This document shows, one piece after another, positions 28,414 through 40,989 of a stretch of 60,218 bases of DNA. Made by a program: the position numbers and the translations under genes. Position 1 is the first letter of the stretch. Every line of letters starts with the position of its first letter. A model generated the notes under the pieces. That model searched no databases. It saw only the letters and a program-made list of their open reading frames with translations, and was not told the origin of the DNA. Source of the DNA: Chrysomallon squamiferum (Eukaryota > Mollusca > Gastropoda > Neomphalida > Peltospiridae); contig CM022675.1 of the NCBI GenBank assembly GCA_012295275.1, positions 15,641,971 through 15,702,188 of the forward strand. Reading direction: 5' to 3'.

Positions 28414-29886
28414 AAAAAAAAACAAACAAACAAAACAACAAACAAAACAAAAGAAAAAAAAAAAAAAAAAAAAAAAACGAACAAAAACGGTAAAAAAACA
28501 ACAACAATAGAACAACAACCTAAGGAAAGGAAATAACTAAATAATAATTTTAGAAAAGACAAATGACAAAGCGTCTTCTGAGACCTAGCATTAAACAAAA
28601 AACAAACTTCCTCTGAACGCCATCTTGAAAACACAGCGGTCCCGACTGCGAACGTTTTTTCTTTCAATTTCCGCCAGTGATCGACTTTGTCCGTGGGCTG
28701 TGTGCGTTTCTCAGCGTCGCTTATCATCGGAAGCGACATGCGACAAACTCGGCGGAAAAGAAACCTTTTCTTGATTTAACGGTTTTAATTAGATGAAAAG
28801 ATCACACACCGAGTTATTTTTTTCACTAATGTAATTACGAAAGAAAATGCCTTAATTGTACACTGAGAGAGATTATAAATATTTTCAATATTTAATAATT
28901 GTTAATATTAAAATTTTTAATAATTAAAGAGAATGAACAAGGAATATAATCGTCACTCTAAATACGACAAAAGTTTACTGAGAACAAGCTCAGATGCCAC
29001 AGGCTACATTTTTGTTTTGGAAAAATTAACACGTGTAGACAGAGACTAAGAAATAAAATGATATTCTTCGTCTTTTCACGCGGAAAATGTAGCTGTCGGC
29101 GCATAAACGAATTCCTTTGAACTTTTCCGTCGACGAAAAAAAAAACGCTACATGAAAACGTGCCACTGTGAATTCATGTTCTCCAGGTTAATTTTAATTT
29201 TAATAACTATCGTTTTGTGTTTAGATGGAGTTATCTTTTCTTTAATGTAGAAAAGTGCCGTTTCTGCTCTTTAACAATATACAGGTTTTTGTTTCTTTTC
29301 TTTTTTCTTTTTTTAAATCCGGTAGATCCATTTCTAATACTGAGAAATGTGATTCTGGCTATTTCTATTCGTCTGTTTTTCTTTCTTTCTTTCTTTCTTC
29401 TTTTATGCTTTTTTTTTTTTTTTTACTTCTCTTTTCCCTCTTCTTCTTCTTCTTTTGTGTGTCCTTCCTTTATTGAGTTGTATTACTGCTGCATTTTTAT
29501 TTTATTATTTTATTATTATTTTTAAATTCACGAGAATTAAAAGTGTAAAAAAGAATAGAGAAAAGCGAAAGATAAAAAATTAAAAAATCGGCTAGAAAAT
29601 TAATGTGTCAGGTCTTATCAGAATGACAAAGTCCGCTCAGCGGAGTAACTTCCGGTGTCGCTGTTATCTGACACAAGCGCAGTCGCCTGAGGAACTTTTT
29701 TTTTTTTTTTTTTTTTTTTCCCCATCGTGTGTACTTTTTTTTTCTTTTTTTTTTCTTTAATTTTTTCTTTATTTCGTGAGTACTTTTTTTTTTTTTTTTT
29801 TTTAATGGAGAAACTGACAGTGTGAGATTTGTGATCCTGTTTGTGTGCAATGTTTTACACGCTACGTTCAGTGACAGAGTGTATGT
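27491..29886. other. Gene-poor region with poly(A)/poly(T) tracts and a tentative short frame
   Basis: A-rich tracts at 28318-28480 and T-rich tracts at 29380-29425 and 29694-29805 are retro-like or simple sequence. On the minus strand 28608-28739 is an open stretch starting MSLPMISDAEKR and followed by GTTTGT; it could be a first coding exon, but it overlaps a YY1-like CAAGATGGC motif and no partner exon was found. No gene is called. Confidence 0.4.
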
Positions 29887-29906
29887 AGGTCAGAGGTCAG
29901 AGGTCA
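29887..29906 (+). promoter_or_regulatory. Three AGGTCA half-sites in DR1 spacing
   Basis: AGGTCA-G-AGGTCA-G-AGGTCA: three perfect nuclear-receptor half-sites separated by single bases, i.e. two overlapping DR1 elements. In animals DR1 is bound by RXR, HNF4 and COUP-TF class receptors. No adjacent gene is identified, and the array could also be a short tandem duplication without function. Confidence 0.4.
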
Positions 29907-30019
29907 GAGCGTTCGTTTCAGACGCACTTGTGTAATGAAATCTAAAGACGTTTGTTTATATGTTAATTATGTTGATGAGCATTATTAAATCGAAACCATT
30001 ACCAGATCTATTGCTGTGC

Positions 30020-30022
30020 CAT

Positions 30023-30073
<51 letters not shown>

Positions 30074-30675
30074 CACTACTATTACTACTATACTACTACT
30101 GCTATTACTACTACTACTACTGCTACCGCTACTACTGTTATTACTACTGCTACTACTATTATTAATGCTATTACTACTACTACTACAACCACTAATAAAA
30201 ATTACAAGCACTGTTACTACTACTACTGCTACTACTGCTATTACACTACTACTACTATGACTAATACTATTAGTATTGTTAGAATTACTATTAACATTAT
30301 TATTTATATTAATACTATTACAACTACTTTAGCTATTATTGATGCTGTTTTTATAACTGTTATCATTAACATCATCGTCATCATTGTTGTCATTTTTGTT
30401 GTGGTTGTTGTTTCTGTTACTGGTGTTATTATAAAATTATTGTTTATATTACGATATGATTTTTGTTTGCATCATCATTATCATCATCATCATCATCATC
30501 ATCATTATTATTATTATTGTTATTATTATTGTTATTGTTATTGTTATTTTTATTGTTATCATTATCTTTTTTTTATTATTATTGTTATTATTATTATTTA
30601 TTGTCATTATTATTGCTATTATTAATTATTATTATTATTATTATTGTTGTTGTTGTTGTTGTTGTTGTTGTTATT
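30020..30675. repeat. Compound ACT / ATT / ATC / GTT trinucleotide region
   Basis: Starts with a pure ACT run (30022-30075), drifts through ACT/GCT/ATT mixtures, then ATC (30471-30505), ATT and a terminal GTT run (30644-30672). It generates long low-complexity frames on both strands. Confidence 0.95.
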
Positions 30676-30945
30676 TTATATTTATTATTTAGTTTATTTA
30701 TCGCTCTGTTTTAATCAAAACCTACAACATACTGGTTAAACTGATGCTCTTTTTTGCTACGACTTTCTAATATTATTTATTTGTTGTGAAATTCAATTCG
30801 TTACTTCGATCGTGCAACGTCTGAAAACAAACAACAGTGAACAGAAATCTGCTTGTTTAATTACGTCTGGTAAAACAAAGAAGGACAGCAGGAAGAGTTT
30901 CAAGTTCAGTTTTTGCCTTAAATGTCCACTTCTATCATTTCGTGG

Positions 30946-30948
<3 letters not shown>

Positions 30949-31037
<89 letters not shown>
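30949..31037. repeat. GA microsatellite
   Basis: Uninterrupted GA run. The flanks 30676-30948 and 31038-31690 are AT-rich with no gene seen. Confidence 0.97.
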
Positions 31038-31040
<3 letters not shown>

Positions 31041-31686
31041 ATAAAACGTTCAGATTCTTGCTTCCGTTTCATCCAATCCATGACATTCCAGCCATTTTCC
31101 GCAGTGTTTACTAAAACTTGTGTTTTACTGTCTGTGAGTAAGTACACAGAAAAGTTTATTTTCTGCTGTCATTCTTAATCACTCTTATAAATTTTTATTC
31201 TTCCGAAATCACGAAAAACGTTTGACTGATAATTACGTTTATATTAAAATAGTCGGAGCTTTTGAATAGTTTTAAATAAATATTCTGTCATTCATATTCT
31301 GGTTCAAGATAAAAAAAAAATATTGTTTCATATTGGGACGTCTGTAATATCCTCTTGAGAAAATACGGAGTTCGTCAAACACGATTCAGAAACCTCATTT
31401 AAAACACAAATTGCGCCATTACAAGTTACTTGTCAAAATGTGCGCCATAGTAAGACATTTTAAAATTGAAATGAACGGATTTTATTAATAATTTTAAATA
31501 TTTTTTCGCCCTTTTTCATTCGAGGAATTGTGAAATCAGTATAACGAGAATATAAAGTTAAAAATTTTACATGTTAATTTGAAATTATTCCGAGAAGTAC
31601 AATATAAAAAGTCTTTTTTTTTTTTTTTCATTAAATAAAAAAAAGGAGAACAAACATATCTAATTTTTATTTCTTTTTTTTTTTTC

Positions 31687-31690
<4 letters not shown>

Positions 31691-31777
<87 letters not shown>
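31691..31777. repeat. GA microsatellite
   Basis: Uninterrupted GA run preceded by a T-rich tract. The sequence from 31778 to 32160 is non-repetitive with no supportable exon. Confidence 0.97.
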
Positions 31778-31778
<1 letters not shown>

Positions 31779-32161
31779 AACCGGCAAAAATAAATAAAAA
31801 TAAAATAAAATAAATAAAAAAATAAAATGTTCTCGCAATTACGGTTTCTTCTAAATGATTTCTGTTTCTCACAATACGTGCGATTAAAAAACAATTTCAG
31901 TTTTGTCGGAAATCGCTGAGACGCTTTGTGTGTCAGTCTGTCTCGCTGAGTCCTGACTGACCCGAGGCTGTAGAACACCACTGACCTCAGTGTCATTCGA
32001 CTGTTACTGCAGTAAGAGTGCGGGGAGGGTGGGGGGAGAGACGGAAGCAACCTAATTGATCTGTTTACAAAACTTGTAAACCGGTGTTTGTAAAGTGTTT
32101 CATATAAATTTTACCTTAGTGAACTATCTAATTGATTTTCTTCACATATTGAAGTTTGAAG

Positions 32162-32425
32162 TAATAATAATAATAATAATAATAATTATAATAATAATAA
32201 TAATAATAATCATAGTAATAATAATAATAACAACAATAGTAGGTGTAATAGTAGTAGCTGCAGTAGTATAGTAGTAATAATAGTACAGCTACTAGTAATA
32301 ATAGTTGCATTTGAAGTAGTAGCAGTAGTAATAGTAGTATTTGTAGTACTAATGATTTAATTAGTAGCAGTAGTCGTAGTGGTAGTAGTAGTGGTGGTGG
32401 TGGTGGTAGTAGTTGTAGTGAATTT
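32162..32425. repeat. AAT and AGT trinucleotide region
   Basis: AAT to about 32235, then imperfect AGT with a GGT run near 32390-32405. Confidence 0.93.
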
Positions 32426-32550
32426 CGACGTTAGTTCCAAATGAAATAACTATCCAGTCGTCTTTTAACATTTTTAAATAGAAATTACTAACGCACTGAC
32501 TGGCTTCAAAACATGTCTAGTTTCCCAGTCAAAACCATTATCTCTCTCTC

Positions 32551-32628
32551 TCAAGTGATTTAGAGGAGGCGGTAAGTATAACCTTATTATTGTGTTCATG
32601 TATAGATACACTTGCTCTGGCTTTCATA
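32551..32628 (+). repeat. 77-base element with splice-donor motif, inverted copy at 43014-43091
   Basis: Nearly identical (one substitution, one single-base gap) to the reverse complement of 43014-43091. It contains gaggaggcg followed by GTAAGT, a consensus donor. At this site the element is directly preceded by a TC microsatellite and lacks the ATG seen at the other site. Confidence 0.9.
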
Positions 32629-32670
32629 TGGATTATATCTCTTAATTCTCTGTCATCTCTGGACTGAATA

Positions 32671-32674
<4 letters not shown>

Positions 32675-32740
<66 letters not shown>
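32675..32740. repeat. TC microsatellite
   Basis: Uninterrupted TC run of about 33 units. Confidence 0.97.
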
Positions 32741-32743
<3 letters not shown>

Positions 32744-33499
32744 ATTATTACTATTTTGTGAATGTGTGTATGTGTGTGAGAGAGAGAGAAGGAAACAGAA
32801 AAAAAACGTGACCCAGAATTAACTCATATCAAATGGTGAGAGAATGACAGAGTGTGTCAGTGTTTAACAGAAGTCAGACACTCTACACCCGCGGCTGACA
32901 CCTTACAACTGAGAAAAAAAACACGAGAAATCTTTTCTCTTTGTCTAGACTGACAAGTCTATAAATAACCTTCACGGAAACACACGACTGTGATCACAGT
33001 CCACTCCACCGACTCTTCTCAACTTCGCGTTTTCACTCGGTACGTTTCGGGCGATAATTAAAACGAAGCCTTCGGCTGTTTCCGCCGTCAGTGGAATCGT
33101 AAAATGCTCGTTTTGCCCGGAGAATCAACGTAAGAGAAACATAGGTGGACTGATGTTACAGTTGTACAGTTTCTACGATGACCTAGTAGATGTATTTACG
33201 TTTTAAAATGTTTTATACTTTGATCGTATTATTACTGAACGAGTTGTCTTCGCTATGTGTTTGTCTTCATATAAAGAAACAATAACAGTCTTACTACTGA
33301 TAATTATAATGCAGATTGTAATAAAATAAATAAATAAAATAAACGTTTATCTACTGCACTAATCAATGTTTACATAAATATACACAAGCACAAACACAAA
33401 CACAAATACGTGTATATATGTACAGTCACACAAACACACACACATACACCTATATTAGTCATACATATACAATCTTAGATACGTAATATACAAACAAAT
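32741..33499. other. Non-repetitive gene-free stretch
   Basis: Moderately GC-rich around 32990-33130 (gccttcggctgtttccgcc), which might be regulatory. No open frame with start or splice support. Confidence 0.4.
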
Positions 33500-33640
33500 A
33501 TGCTTACATACAAGCATACCTGCATACATATACACATACACACATACACACATACATACATACACACATACATACATACACACATGCATACATTCATACA
33601 TTCATACATTCATACAACATACATGCATGCATACATAACA
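33500..33640. repeat. ACAT tetranucleotide tract
   Basis: Imperfect CATA/CACA repeats producing threonine/histidine/tyrosine-rich frames only. Confidence 0.93.
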
Positions 33641-33879
33641 AACAAAACTGTACATATAAAATCAAAATTATACTTGCAGAAAGCTATAATTTAAACTAAA
33701 ACATTGCAGCAGATACCAAGGAGTGTAATACGTTTAATAATTCAAACGAAACTTGCAGTGGCAATAACGATATACTGAGATCAGTAAGGAAATGTTATAA
33801 AATATAAAAATGTCAGATAAGTAGCGATAAAATAGACAACTGAAGATTAGGAAAGATATATTTGTGTTATTATAGAAAC

Positions 33880-34345
33880 ATTAATGTCTGTGTTTATAGA
33901 AACGTAAATATAAAATATCTGTTATAGAAACGTTAATATGAAATATTTGTTTTAGAACGTAAATGTGAAATATCTGTTATAGAAATATAAATATGAAATA
34001 TCTGTTATAGAAACGCAAATATGAAATATCTGTTATAGAAATATAAATATGAAATATCTGTTATAGAAACGCAAATATGAAATATCTGTTATAGAAACGA
34101 AAATATGAAATATCTGTGTTATAATACGTAATTATAAAATATTTGTATTATCGAAAAGTAAATATGAAATATCTGTGTTATAGAAAAGTAAATATGAAAT
34201 ATCTGTTATAGAAAAGTAAATATGAAATATCTGTGTTATAGAAACGTAAATATGAAATATCTATGTTACAGATACGTAAATATGAAATATTTGTTACAGA
34301 AACGTAAATATGAAATATCTGTGTTATATGTAATATCTCTGCTAT
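33880..34345. repeat. ~28-base array (gaaatatctgttatagaaac)
   Basis: About 16 imperfect copies of gaaatatctgttatagaaac plus gtaaatat, with gtt/tgtt length variants. Confidence 0.93.
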
Positions 34346-34714
34346 AGAAACGTAAATATTAAATGTCTGTATTAAAGAATCGTTTCATCAAAACATACAT
34401 ACATTCATACATATACACATACATACATACATGAAACACACACACACTTATACAAGTATTCTATATACATACATGCACATATAGATACATAGACACATTT
34501 AAACATACATACATATCTAATCAATCGTTCATAACAGAGACTGTTCAAAATCCTGAACTACATAGATACGTACGTGCACACATGTTTCGAAATAAATAAT
34601 AATAATAATAAATAAATCAACCAATCATTCAATAAGTAAATAACAAATAAATTAATAACTAGTACCACTACTACTACTAATAATAACAATAGCAATAATA
34701 ATAATAAAAATAAA

Positions 34715-34782
<68 letters not shown>

Positions 34783-35401
34783 CAACAATGATTAAATGAT
34801 GTACTAATCATGTCTGAAATAACAATATCTCGTCTGAAATAACAATAGACTTTAAATCATTTTAAATATAACTTACTAAAGTATAACGAACTCTGGTAAA
34901 CATTTTATAAAATTATTAATTTATTACTTCAATCCAGCAAGCTTTTTGTTTTATCACGTTTATTTTTGACAAACAGTTTGTGAATAACAGAAACATTACC
35001 ACTGATTTAATCCGTAACAAATGAACATTTTTTTAATGATCTGGTTTTTCAAATCTTCACTTTGTTCAGTTGCCTGATAAAAAGACATCAGTTACATCAA
35101 CTTTCAAATTTCTAATTTATATACAGCTTCGTTGAGCATTTAAAACATTTCATTCGGTTTAAATCGTATTTATAATACAGCTGATAAATTATTTTATACA
35201 CTTTTTGCTGCATCGCTGTACACTTCAGAATATCGATTGTATTTTTAGAAAATGTAATACTTTTTAGAATAACTGTTGTATCTTTAGAAAATTATATACA
35301 TTTCAGAATATTTTGTTATATATTTAGAAAATGTTATACAGTTTACACATTTTCGAATATATGTTCTATCTTAAAACATTTAGAATAATTTATATGAAGT
35401 A

Positions 35402-35444
<43 letters not shown>

Positions 35445-35916
35445 GATAAAAATAGTCTTCAACGATGTATTATTTTAAATTTTAATTTGTTTACTGATAT
35501 TAATATTATCAAAAACTGTAATGTATTTAGAGTAAATGAGTGTGTATGTATATATATTACATACATACAGACATAAAACAAATGATTAGAAAATGTTTTA
35601 TATTTATAGAAATAATGAAACAGATAACAGTACATTGCACTGTACGTGACTTGAACGTCAATACTTACATAATTAAAAAAATGGAACAAAGATTTTTCTC
35701 TTCAGTAGTCGTATTGAATGTAATGTGATACAACAGTATGCTGAGAAAAAGTGCAACTTTAAACTATTAACAACGTTTTTATTACTTTTGTTTGTTTTTT
35801 ATTGTTGTTACAAAACTCAATCTTTTTAAATCTAATAATGTTGTTGCTGTTGTTGTTGTTGTTGTTACTGATGTTGTTCTTATTGTTGTTTTTTCTTCTT
35901 CTTCTTCTTCTTATTG

Positions 35917-35995
<79 letters not shown>

Positions 35996-36411
35996 GCATT
36001 CTGGAATTTTAAGAATAGTCATACCGAATAACATGTCTAGGTTTTTAATGCTAGAAATGGCAAAAATAAAAACGCTAACAAAAATTGCTTATTTTTTTGA
36101 CGATACAGTCACTGAACTTCTTTTCGATACCAGCGTAGTAAAAATACAAATATCAGGTTTAATATAGCGTATAAGGGAGACTGTAGAGTAATTCCTTTAG
36201 AAAGTTTTCTTTAATATCTGGGAAGAGACTTATCTGGAAAATAAAGTTTTCGAAAGAACGTATATTTTCAAATTATTGTTACATTTTGTCCTCTTTGTTT
36301 GCTGAACTCTTTCTTTTTTCTTCTTTTTTTAAATTTATTTTTCATGGTGCCATTACTGGCAACTGAAGTGAAAAAAAAAAATAATAACTTATCAGATATT
36401 CACATTGTTGT
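34346..36411. other. Gene-free region downstream of the GPCR
   Basis: CATA tracts (34397-34520), AAT (34714-34780), TA (35413-35442), GTT/TTC (35838-35920) and ATT (35921-35996). The remaining AT-rich sequence shows no exon. Confidence 0.6.
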
Positions 36412-36417
36412 TTTATT
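36412..36417 (-). terminator. Poly(A) signal AATAAA for the GPCR gene
   Basis: Canonical AATAAA on the minus strand, 49 bases past the GPCR stop codon. Confidence 0.6.
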
Positions 36418-36465
36418 CATTAAAGCACTGATTAAAATTTAATCTACCACTGAAAGAAATTAAGC

Positions 36466-37569
36466 TCAAGTGTCGTCCTCAACGTTATTGGACAAATTCG
36501 TGATTTTTGTTCCGTTCGCCTTTGATTTCGCTTCGGAAAAACGTCTGTACTGTGACTCGTCCAGCTCGGTCTGGAACTTTGCGGGTTTCTTCTCGGCACA
36601 ACACCACTTGGTGAACGACTGTCTGAACAGTTTGTTAAAGAGGCAATAGATAATGAAGTTGGTAGCAGCGTTCAAGGCCATTAAAGTGTCGGTGAACTCG
36701 CGAATCCCCTTCACCAGGTTCCCGGCCTCGTGGTACCCGAAGCCGAACACGGTGGACATGATGGCGTCCGGCGTTATGCAGACCATAAACACGACTATCA
36801 CCATGATCATCATCACCGTGACGCGGTGCCGCGAGTTGTTGCGCCTGCTCGCTCTCGACTTGCGCAGTGCGCCGATGATGCAGGCGTTCAGTCCTACAAG
36901 CACGATGAGCGGTATTATCGAGCGAAGCAGGTTCTGCGCCCACGTGTACGCCGTCACGAACGCTTCGTTCTTCCACAGCTCCGTCAGGTGCACGTCCAGC
37001 ATAGGCGACTGCAGCGACGAGTCCCAGCACCAGTTCGTCCGGTACCGGAAGGCGGACGGCAGCGCCACCAAAGTCATTATGACGTAAACGGAAAGAATGG
37101 TGAGAACGGCGCGTATCCGGCTGCACATTTCCCGCGCTTTGGTCGGGTGGCACACCATGATGTACCGCTCTACCGCCACAGACACCGTCAGCCAGGAAGA
37201 AATGCACACAGACAGGCTGAAAATAAAATGTGCGTAAGGATACAGGTAGCCATAGGCCCTGTTGCCCATGATTGTGTCTATCTTGTAGAATATTGTCACC
37301 ATGAAGTAGAGGATGTCGTTTATCAGCTTCACGGCGTCTGACACTGCCAGGGCGCTGAGAAAGGCGTTGGTTGACGACCGCATGTTTTTCTGTGACATCA
37401 CAATCACCGTGAGAATGTTTCCGATTAGACCCGGAAAGCAGATGCACGGGTAGAGGATGAGGCCGTTGATGTTCCTCGCTGTCAGGTAGAACTCGGAGTA
37501 CGCCTGGTCGTGCATGTCCTCCGCCTGCGTGCAGTTCACGAGCGAGAAGTTCGTCAAGTTGTTAGCCAT
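36466..37569 (-). CDS. Rhodopsin-class (class A) peptide-type GPCR, FMRFamide-receptor-like
   Basis: Intronless 367-codon frame with seven hydrophobic segments, so very probably a plasma-membrane receptor signalling through heterotrimeric G proteins. The N-terminus has three sequons (N4, N7, N12). TM1 carries GN (N51), TM2 LAVSD (D78), TM3 ends in ERY (134-136) followed by VCHP and a cysteine plus RA in loop 2, an arrangement I associate with invertebrate FMRFamide-receptor-like proteins. TM5 has P220, TM6 CITP, TM7 NFIIY in place of NPxxY. The usual cysteine at the top of TM3 is Tyr110, although C181 sits in loop 2, and TM4 has no tryptophan. Paired C323-C324 may be palmitoylated. The start has A at -3 and G at +4. 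The ligand is unknown; a neuropeptide is the best guess, and a chemosensory role in a lineage-specific expansion is possible. Confidence 0.93.
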   Translation of the reverse strand: MANNLTNFSLVNCTQAEDMHDQAYSEFYLTARNINGLILYPCICFPGLIGNILTVIVMSQKNMRSSTNAFLSALAVSDAVKLINDILYFMVTIFYKIDTIMGNRAYGYLYPYAHFIFSLSVCISSWLTVSVAVERYIMVCHPTKAREMCSRIRAVLTILSVYVIMTLVALPSAFRYRTNWCWDSSLQSPMLDVHLTELWKNEAFVTAYTWAQNLLRSIIPLIVLVGLNACIIGALRKSRASRRNNSRHRVTVMMIMVIVVFMVCITPDAIMSTVFGFGYHEAGNLVKGIREFTDTLMALNAATNFIIYCLFNKLFRQSFTKWCCAEKKPAKFQTELDESQYRRFSEAKSKANGTKITNLSNNVEDDT

Positions 37570-37627
37570 GTTCGGTTACAACGAGTCCCGTCACACTGGC
37601 GAATGCAGCGCTACAAACACTCTGCAG

Positions 37628-37860
37628 AACTGTCAGAAATTCAACACTTTTATTTCTCTGTGGAATTGCGAGAAATTTATCTTTTATTGCTCTACAGCAC
37701 TTTGAAACTGTGAGAAATTTAACACTTTTTTTTCTGTTGAGAACGTTGAACTGTGAGAAATTTAACACTTTTATTTTTTTTTACTATAGAGAACGTTGAA
37801 CTGTGAGAAATTTAACACTTATTTTTCTGTTGAGAACGTTGAACTGTGAGAAATTTAACT
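37628..37860. repeat. Short tandem array upstream of the GPCR start
   Basis: Six copies of an aactgtgagaaatttaacac core, starting near 37628, 37663, 37706, 37748, 37798 and 37840 (spacing 35-50 bases). The last three also share gagaacgttg. The array begins about 60 bases 5' of the GPCR ATG, so it lies in the 5' UTR or core promoter. Confidence 0.9.
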
Positions 37861-39582
37861 GTTTTTCTCTAGTTTAATTTCGCACAGACGCAGTCACAGG
37901 AACATTTCTACGTCTTCTGTCTTTCATTGTTCAGCTGGAGAAGCACTTCGTTTCTGTTCGAATTTCACTACGAAACTTTTATGTTATCTTTTCACATAAC
38001 TCGTATATTATTAACAACTAAAACTCGATTACCTATGCAGTTTCACGCTAGACTGTTTATTTTTTCACACAAATAATTACAAAACGAAGTATACATACAG
38101 ACTTCAACAAATCCCAGTTATCTGAAACGAATAAATCCATAAAGGTCAAGTTCCACTGCTGACCTCAATGCTCATACTAATTAACTAATCGACATTTTAC
38201 AATCTCCCACGATGATTACCGAGCAATTAGTAAAACTAAGAGCTAAACTTCCGGTGTAATTATTCAAATTCATGGCTACAAAATGAACGGATTTCGAGTT
38301 GTAAAGATAGGTCTGTCATCGCAGTCAATCAATACATATTACAGTTTGACCTGAAAACTTCACCTGTCGTCTTGTTTTTCGACAAGCCTGTCAGTCCCTG
38401 TGTCAGTAACGGAATGCAGGTTATTCCGATAGGCCCGAATTGGCGAGCAGAACGAGGCGCGACTGGAAAAAAGGTTTGGTTTCCGTGACGGACCTTTCAG
38501 CGCACAGGCACGCGGAGTTAACTCGCTCACAGAATGAATAACATTTCACAGAACCGTCTTTCCAGCACGTATTACACAGCAGAGAGAATTAATCCGAATC
38601 AATTTACATCCCCTTCTTCCGCTAAAATTAGCAACCAGGACCGATGACGTTGTTTTTTTTGTGTGTGTGTTTTTTTTTACCCTCAAAATAATCGTCTAGA
38701 ACTCTTCCACACGGCTTGGCTAATACTCCGCCGCGGAAAACAAACAAACCAAAAAGCGAAACAAACAAGTGAATATCTCAACACACCGCAAACGGATAAT
38801 TAACTGCAAGAAAGTCAAAATAGGTGAAGGAGAATGTGTTTCCAAAGTGTGAATGGAAACACATCCAGAAGCAGTGCAAATATCAGAAATTACTAAAATA
38901 CGTCACATCTCCTTCCGCCGTTTCCTGTTATGCCAGTGGGTCTTGGAGTTGTGGAGAAGAACGAACAGAAATTAATTGCAATTACCGGAAAAAGCAAATA
39001 GCTGAATCGTCCAGGGCTTTCGTTATCACTCTGCCTTATGTGTTTCCGTCAACGCCACTTTTATCTTTCGTCGATGTCGCCTGCAGATTATTTAGATGAG
39101 CTCTGAAAAAAAACGAAAACAGAACAAAAATGTTTAAATTATTAATAAATCGTCGAATATAAATGGATTCAGAAATATTTTTTATTGAAATTTAGTCTAG
39201 ACTCGCTTATTGATAACAACAACACCAGCATTATCATCAATAAATGGCTACATCACTTCGAACGTCAACAACAATAACAACATAATGATGATAATGATGT
39301 TAAATATTTAATTGTACAACGACGTTTCGCTGCATTTTTAGTATTGACAATATTAATTACATAGAATGAAAAAGGCAATAAAAATAAAAAATTTCTTTCG
39401 CCATTTGCTCAGCTTCTGTTATTGACTGGCGCATGCATCACGTTCGCTCTTTGACAAATCAGTCGTGGAGCACAGGTTGGGATGGGAAATAACCCAGTGA
39501 AGAGGATTGAACTGCAGCAAATATGACTTTACACCAGCGTTCTAAATATTAACCTATATCCAGCTTTTTTAATAATTATTAC

Positions 39583-39585
<3 letters not shown>
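37861..39585. other. Upstream region of the GPCR, no gene seen
   Basis: Largely non-repetitive, with GC-richer patches (38390-38530, 38700-38760 and 38920-39080). Contains a GAGTTAACTC palindrome (about 38515) and an AGGTCA/TGACCT pair 12 bases apart (about 38145-38165). Likely regulatory sequence for the GPCR, by position only. Confidence 0.4.
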
Positions 39586-39647
<62 letters not shown>

Positions 39648-39655
39648 CGCTCGCT
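39586..39655. repeat. TC microsatellite
   Basis: TC run ending in gctc variants. The following 39656-40390 is AT-rich with T-runs and no gene. Confidence 0.96.
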
Positions 39656-40390
39656 CTTAAAAAAATATATTTAATAATGACAAAAAAATCCTTTTTCAAG
39701 TATGTTTATTTTTTCATTTGTGTGTCTGTTTGTTTGTTTGTTTACTTATTTATTGCTTTGTTTGTTGTTGTTTTTTTGTTTTGTTGTTGTTTTTTGTCAT
39801 TTTGTCAAGAGAAAAAAAAAAGATAGAATACTATTACTGTGAAACAATTACTTAGTGGTGACATATTATTATTATTTTTATTTTTTTCACTTATTACTTT
39901 GCTTTTTATTAGATTAAACATCCTCTCTCTAAATACACGACAATGATCTGACTCTGCACCACGGATTTGCTCAGCTCCCCCCAACTGTCAACGTTTTCTT
40001 CATAACCGACTTTGTCAACGCGTGGATTAGACACGCAGACAGTCCATTCTCTTCACTCAGTCGTAAACCCGACTGACCGTTCAGGACAAAGTTATCAGGT
40101 TAGTGTGTTAGTATGCAAGACAATTAACACGAGAAAAGTACAGCCGTCTTCCCCCCACCCCCACTTCCTTCCTATTGTCAGCACCATAGTGTTTACTTAG
40201 TAATATTAAAACCGAGATCTGGTCAGTTGTACATGAGATTTGTCTTTTGTGTTTCTTGTCATTACTGAAAGTGAAGCTTACTGAATCTGGACGTACTAAG
40301 CAGATTAATAAATGAACGGTAATATCTAATCGACAAATGGAAGGAAATAAATGATCTAAAAGTTTACAACTTTAATCAACTATATTTTAA

Positions 40391-40915
40391 GATGCTTTTG
40401 CACAAAAGTGTTATTGCAGCTACAACTACAGCACTTACTAATACTGCTACAGCTACTACTACTACTACTACTACTGCTACCAATATTACTGCTATTACAT
40501 ATATTAATTATTACTACCAATATAACCACTATTGGTATATTATTATTATTACTATTCTACTTCAGCTATTATTGCTTCAGGTATTACTACATCTGCCACT
40601 TTTTGTTTTACTACTACAACTACTACTACAGCTACTACTTCTACTACTACAACTACCACTACTACTACCACCATCCCTGTATTTTACCACAACTATTACT
40701 AGTACTATTCTTACTGGCATTGTTATTACTGCTATTACCACTACTTTTACTACTACCAATATTATACTATTCCTACTACAATTTCTACTATTATTACTAC
40801 AGCTATTACTACTACTACTATTACTACTGCGTTTACTATAATACTTTTACTACTACTACTATTACGATTACGACAACGACTACTACTACTACTATTACTA
40901 CTACTACTATACCTG
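40391..40915. repeat. Imperfect ACT/ATT trinucleotide region
   Basis: Interrupted ACT-ATT repeats over about 500 bases, producing threonine- and leucine-rich frames that are not genes. Confidence 0.93.
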
Positions 40916-40989
40916 CAAGTACAATTATTCATGCTGTTATTAGTAGAAATAATAGTCAGTGTTAGTTATAGAATAGTAAATACTAGTTC

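Noticed and set aside
28608-28739. Possible first exon starting MSLPMISDAEKR
   Set aside because: Plausible composition and a weak GTTTGT donor, but no partner exon and the start overlaps no strong context; kept only as a note.
36635-37447. 270-codon minus-strand and 203-codon plus-strand frames within the GPCR
   Set aside because: Shadow frames of the GPCR coding sequence in its GC-richer codons.
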